From a bacterium (GTDB lineage: Bacteria > Latescibacterota > Latescibacteria > Latescibacterales > Latescibacteraceae): 17,381 nucleotides of DNA. The notes under the pieces are model-generated. The model ran no database searches. It was not told the DNA's origin and worked only from the letters and a program-made list of their open reading frames with translations. Location: NCBI GenBank assembly GCA_021372535.1, contig JAJFUH010000196.1:1-17381 (forward strand), in the 5' to 3' direction. Both the position numbers and the translations under genes were made by a program. Positions 14,801 through 17,381 of this stretch are shown here, in pieces. How positions within the stretch are numbered: the stretch's first letter is position 1; each line of letters opens with the position of its first letter.

Positions 14801-16286
14801 TCCCATAGCGATCAGAATCAGTCAGCGCGGAAGGTATGTTTATGCCAACATGGCTTGTGTCAGAATGTACGGATATGAGAAAGTCGATGAGATTCTCGAT
14901 ATTCCTCTTGAGATGCTGTATCCCCCCGAAAAGAGGGATTCTGTTTTAAGGATATTCGGAGAAAAAATTGCCGGTCGTGATACCCCTGTCTTTTTTGAAA
15001 CAATCGGACAGAAAAAGAGCGGAGAGCGATTCGATATAAACGTATGGCTGACGGGGCTCGAATACCAGGGAGAATACTCTTTATTGACTTTCACCGTCGA
15101 TACAAGTTCAGAAAAGCGCCTGAGATCGCAACTTTTCCAGGCGCAGAAAATGGAGGCTGTCGGTACTCTGGCCAGCGGTGTTGCACATGACTTCAACAAT
15201 CTCCTTCAGGCAGTCCGCGGGTACGCCGAACTTCTCCTGATAGAGAGCACGAGAAATGATCCCGACTGCCATGAACTCCAGGAGATCATGCACGCAGCTG
15301 CGCGAGGTTCCGAGCTGACCCGTCAGCTCCTCACCTTCAGCCGTAAAGTGGAGAGTATACTCCAGCCGGTGGATGTGAACCGCGAAATACTCAATATCGA
15401 GAAGCTTCTGTCGCGGACTATCCCGAAGATGATAAAAATCGAGCTCAATCTCGGGGCGGACCTCATGACGGTCAACGCCGATCCCGTACAGCTTGAACAG
15501 GTACTTATGAACCTTGCGGTCAATGCCAAGGATGCCATGCCCGACGGGGGCAGGCTGGCGATTGCCACGGGTAATACGGAGCTTGACAGGGAGTGTTGCA
15601 AACAATATCCCGGAATGAAGCCCGGAAAGTACGTACGCCTCACGGTATCGGATTCCGGGTGTGGAATGGACAGGGAGACTATGGAGCACATTTTCGAACC
15701 CTTTTATACCACAAAGGGAATCGGAAAAGGAACCGGTCTGGGCCTGGCCATGGTCTATGGTATCATCGAGAATCACGGCGGTTCCATCGCGTGTAACAGC
15801 GAACCCGGGCGGGGAACAAGCTTTGATATCTATCTGCCGGCTATTGAACATCAGGAGAAAGCACCTGAAGAAAAAGTGACAGATTCTCCCATCAAGGGAG
15901 GAAGTGAAGTTATCCTGCTCGTGGATGATGAGAAAGCAATCCGTGAAATGGCCCAAAAAATGCTTAACAAGTTTGGATACACCACATTATTATCACAGGA
16001 TGGCGAACATGCTCTGGAGTGTTATCGGGAGAATAAAGAAAAGATCGATCTCGTCATTCTGGACATGGTCATGCCCGGAATGGGCGGAGGTAAATGCCTG
16101 CAGGAGCTTCTCAGGATCAATCCGGAGGTCAGGATCATAATCGTAAGCGGATATTCATCTGAACTCTATGCTACAGACTCCATAAAAACCGGGGCGAAAG
16201 GAATCATGAGCAAACCCTATTCTTTCAGGGAGCTTCTCACGACTGTCCGGAAAATTCTGGATCAGGATGAAGAAAAAAACCGGTAA
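11805..16286 (+). CDS. Giant cytoplasmic hybrid histidine kinase: 7 PAS, GAF, HisKA, HATPase, receiver
   Basis: This 1493-residue sensor starts at ATG 11805 behind AGGA (11796-11799). No transmembrane segment or signal peptide is seen, so it should sense cytoplasmic signals. Visible order: PAS1 (20-140), PAS2 (146-265), divergent PAS3 (270-420, with a SFWEYD...DEIKAEGITDFRKYF...LLDVND insert type), GAF (435-590), PAS4 (604-715), PAS5 (724-845), PAS6 (850-980), PAS7 (988-1108), each PAS ending in a (D)IT-x(3-5)-A linker. Then HisKA with the phospho-accepting His1128 (VAHDFNN), HATPase with Asn1240 (NLAVNAKDAM), Asp1283 (DSGCGM) and GKGTGLGLA, and a C-terminal receiver with Asp1374/Asp1375, phospho-acceptor Asp1420 (LDMVMPGMGG) and Lys1470 (SKPYS). 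All catalytic residues are present, so it should be active. No HPt domain or separate response regulator is next to it, so output is probably through an unlinked partner. The DNA for PAS2-PAS3 is far more AT-rich than the rest. Confidence 0.95.
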   Translation: MNNINKTSARLIAELEELQKSDELFRIACDMLPDPMCITDGEGNIVYANSAFTVLHGLNPDETRNENVLDIYPGNNPELFSNTFKTVKTGQESIVFETLVELPGKEIREFEVHAAPLKKDGYVYSVIYIWNDITELKRARDMIGKAQENYRTTIDASSDMIHVVDKDLRVTFVNKTILEMNKKLDLATEVIGRSVIEVFPFLPETVRDEYLQVFNTGKCMISKEKTIIKDEEIITEAKKIPIIEDGNVTKIVTVVSDITDREKAEETLIKNEIQYRTIFNTTAASFWEYDCSETRMILDEIKAEGITDFRKYFNENPEVVRKINSSIRLLDVNDTTVKMYGAPSKEVLIAEFGKQHTPESYNMFTGSVIAYLQGEEYFEGETINLTFDGRYINILSHISFLPEFDIALATITDITDFKRTLEELNLSKQELVIRNTIANIFLTVPDEEMYGEVLDYILKMMDSKYGIFGYIDEYGNLVIPSLTRDIWGKCKIPDKTIVFPPEKWGGLWGRALREMKSFYSNDGPFHVPAGHISIDRFLTVPIIFREKVIGLLSLANRETDYTEDDEQLMETIAGYIAPILNARLQRDRQDSARKKAENELRLNKERYSAILNATLETLILADSNGIILTVNSTGAQRLNRTPDELIGLGIHGLFDDMEQRGKLYFDKVVRTGKPAHFENIRKGIYFHINFYPVLNQYGKVEAVAVFAQDITGLKQAMDSLRKSEERYRGIVENLPVLICRFLPVTAVITYVNDEYCRYFNKNREDLIGHSFLELVPEEEHELIRAHFKALNRDNPVASYEHMVITPAGERFQYWTDHALFDELGTVIEYQSIGEDITERNQAEEALRNSKRRLADIINFLPEAAFVIDREGKVIAWNRAIEELTGCKTKDILGKGNYEYSKYFYRKPRPILIDLVNKPEDEIEKKYSYISREGNSLVAEIFIPEMKGGIYLWGKASPLYNSDGSVVGAIETIHDITASKRAEEALKASEEKMRLINESSPIAIRISQRGRYVYANMACVRMYGYEKVDEILDIPLEMLYPPEKRDSVLRIFGEKIAGRDTPVFFETIGQKKSGERFDINVWLTGLEYQGEYSLLTFTVDTSSEKRLRSQLFQAQKMEAVGTLASGVAHDFNNLLQAVRGYAELLLIESTRNDPDCHELQEIMHAAARGSELTRQLLTFSRKVESILQPVDVNREILNIEKLLSRTIPKMIKIELNLGADLMTVNADPVQLEQVLMNLAVNAKDAMPDGGRLAIATGNTELDRECCKQYPGMKPGKYVRLTVSDSGCGMDRETMEHIFEPFYTTKGIGKGTGLGLAMVYGIIENHGGSIACNSEPGRGTSFDIYLPAIEHQEKAPEEKVTDSPIKGGSEVILLVDDEKAIREMAQKMLNKFGYTTLLSQDGEHALECYRENKEKIDLVILDMVMPGMGGGKCLQELLRINPEVRIIIVSGYSSELYATDSIKTGAKGIMSKPYSFRELLTTVRKILDQDEEKNR

Positions 16287-16352
16287 AAACCATGGTATCC
16301 CGATAAAATTCCGAAATCTTGAAGATACTTGTCGGTTGCCCTCCATGAGATA

Positions 16353-16393
16353 TAAAAAAAACCCCGGAGTTACCATAATCCGGGGTCTTTTTC
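16353..16393. terminator. Bidirectional rho-independent terminator between the kinase and DUF1080 genes
   Basis: ACCCCGGA (16361-16368) pairs with TCCGGGGT (16379-16386) around a 10-nt loop. A run of A lies on the left and CTTTTTC on the right, so a T tract follows the stem when read from either strand. It sits midway between the two convergent stop codons. Confidence 0.88.
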
Positions 16394-16423
16394 ATACCGT
16401 GGACAAGTTTATTCACTTTTTCC

Positions 16424-17122
16424 TTATTTCAATTCTTTTATCTTGATATTCCGGAAATAGATAGGTGCTCCGGCATGTTTTCCCTGGAATCCTATGAATC
16501 CGTGGGTGGGAAGCTCTGAAAACGGCGTGCTCAGCCATGCCGGGATTTCGCTCCCGTCGGGGTTGGTTTTCGCGTTTTTCCACAGGTCCATGTTCATCTC
16601 CGTAACCTGCATCCCGTTCAGCATGACATAGATCATTTTTCCCATGCATGTGATAGTGAAACGGTTCCATTCGCCGGGTTTTTTAACCATGCTCATGCTT
16701 GGGGCAAGATGACCGAAAATAGCGCCGCACTGCCATGTTTTCGGGCTTTTCGCCCATTGCTCGGCAAAATCGTCCGCAATCTGTATCTCCACCGAATGGG
16801 GAATCCAGTCTTTCACATCGGTGCAGTACACGATGACTCCGCTGTTGGTGCCATCCGCAGTCTTGAATTCGAGGTCGAGCACGAAATTCGCATAATCCTT
16901 TTTGGTCCAGATACACTGGTCTTCGCTGGCGGTCATGACGCCGCCCTCAACCGTCCAAATCCCGGCCGGAAACACCGCATCGGATAAATCCGGCGCAAAC
17001 AGGCTCTGCCAGCCGCTGACATCCGGATGTGTCTTGGGCGGTACGGACATCTGGGAACCGCACGACTGGAGGAACAGAACCATGCCGGCAACCGCCACAG
17101 TCAGAACGATCATTTTTTTCAT
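16424..17122 (-). CDS. DUF1080 (3-keto-disaccharide hydrolase-type) lipoprotein
   Basis: This 232-residue protein has a lipoprotein signal (MKKMIVLTVAVAGMVLFLQSC, lipobox LQSC, Cys21) and should be anchored to the membrane on the outer side of the cytoplasmic membrane. The rest is one DUF1080/3-keto-disaccharide hydrolase jelly-roll domain with the conserved pieces NSGVIVYC, VEIQIADD, CGAIFG, KPGEWNRFTI, MLNG and a C-terminal GFIGFQGKHAG...YFRNIKIKEL. Characterised relatives act on 3-keto-glycosides; many are uncharacterised, so the substrate is inferred only at class level. No 3-dehydrogenase or other sugar gene is adjacent. The start is backed by AAGGAG on the - strand (17129-17134 in + coordinates). 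It is convergent with the hybrid kinase gene. Confidence 0.92.
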   Translation of the reverse strand: MKKMIVLTVAVAGMVLFLQSCGSQMSVPPKTHPDVSGWQSLFAPDLSDAVFPAGIWTVEGGVMTASEDQCIWTKKDYANFVLDLEFKTADGTNSGVIVYCTDVKDWIPHSVEIQIADDFAEQWAKSPKTWQCGAIFGHLAPSMSMVKKPGEWNRFTITCMGKMIYVMLNGMQVTEMNMDLWKNAKTNPDGSEIPAWLSTPFSELPTHGFIGFQGKHAGAPIYFRNIKIKELK

Positions 17123-17263
17123 GTGTGCTCCTTTTAAACAGAGAATTCCCCAACGATTGCGCCGGGGCAGTGCGTTAAACCGTATTTTCCAAGGAAATAA
17201 ATGAATGAAATAGTATACTCATTATGATTACGTTCGTCAAAGAAAAATTAATCAAAAGAATTC

Positions 17264-17373
17264 CTCGGAGTTCTACTCCGGGGTTATATTGTCAGGATGA
17301 GCGAACACATCCTGAAAAGACATAATAAGAGTCTCCTGTTATACCATATTGTATGTCCTGCAAAATACAGGAG
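17264..17373. repeat. Cluster of three stem-loops at the right edge
   Basis: Three inverted repeats follow each other: CTCGGAGT / ACTCCGGG (17264-17271, 17275-17282; 3-nt loop, one G-T), TCAGGATG / CATCCTGA (17292-17299, 17308-17315; perfect) and CTCCTGT / ACAGGAG (17333-17339, 17367-17373; 27-nt loop). None carries a T tract. They could be an intergenic repeat or part of the leader of a gene beyond the window: AGGAGA near 17369-17374 would suit as its ribosome binding site. Confidence 0.45.
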
Positions 17374-17381
17374 AAAGGTAT

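Noticed and set aside
15108-15956. 282-codon open frame on the - strand opposite the kinase HisKA-HATPase region
   Set aside because: It is antisense to well-conserved catalytic domains and its translation shows no family features.

Overview
The window reads as a piece of a chromosome from an uncultivated, Gram-negative-type bacterium. Most genes are moderately GC-rich and are separated by AT-rich intergenic DNA full of small palindromic repeats. The gene types (a DUF1080/3-keto-disaccharide hydrolase lipoprotein, an unusual aldo/keto reductase, a double beta-propeller of the two-component-regulator type, and a very large PAS-rich hybrid kinase) are common in FCB-group and candidate-phylum genomes such as Latescibacterota. 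That assignment is inference from gene content, not a phylogenetic result. No phage, transposase, plasmid or CRISPR gene is visible.

Layout. Left part (2-4297): the 3' end of an aldo/keto reductase with a strong terminator, an exported M48 metallopeptidase with a LysM-like C-terminus, and an exported NlpC/P60 peptidase with SH3-type domains. All are on the + strand, each apparently its own transcription unit. Centre (4298-8548): a secreted protein made of exactly fourteen propeller blades (+), convergent with a small periplasmic LTxxQ (Spy/CpxP-like) protein (-), then a cytoplasmic TPR protein (-). Right centre (8549-11631): a divergent intergenic region with a palindromic element, a YfcE-type phosphodiesterase overlapping uvrC by ATGA, and a tRNA-Cys(GCA) with its own terminator. 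Right (11632-17381): a 1493-residue hybrid histidine kinase (7 PAS, GAF, HisKA, HATPase, receiver), a bidirectional terminator, a DUF1080 lipoprotein on the - strand, and a cluster of hairpins at the edge.

How the genes relate. Most exported products act in or on the cell envelope (M48 protease, NlpC/P60 hydrolase, LTxxQ protein, propeller, DUF1080 lipoprotein), but they sit in separate transcription units, so no single operonic pathway is claimed. The only clear operon is phosphodiesterase-uvrC.

The most interesting signals are not extra genes. (1) An ~88-bp two-hairpin repeat lies in the predicted mRNA leaders of both the propeller gene and the hybrid kinase gene; base changes between the copies keep the RNA stems paired. 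(2) The PAS2-PAS3 part of the kinase is a strongly AT-rich island (about 27% GC in sampled 60-nt blocks against 48-63% elsewhere in the same gene), which suggests a mosaic origin. (3) The propeller has fourteen blades with an apparent N-/C-terminal velcro closure and no kinase attached. I did not find a clearly new defence or metabolic system.
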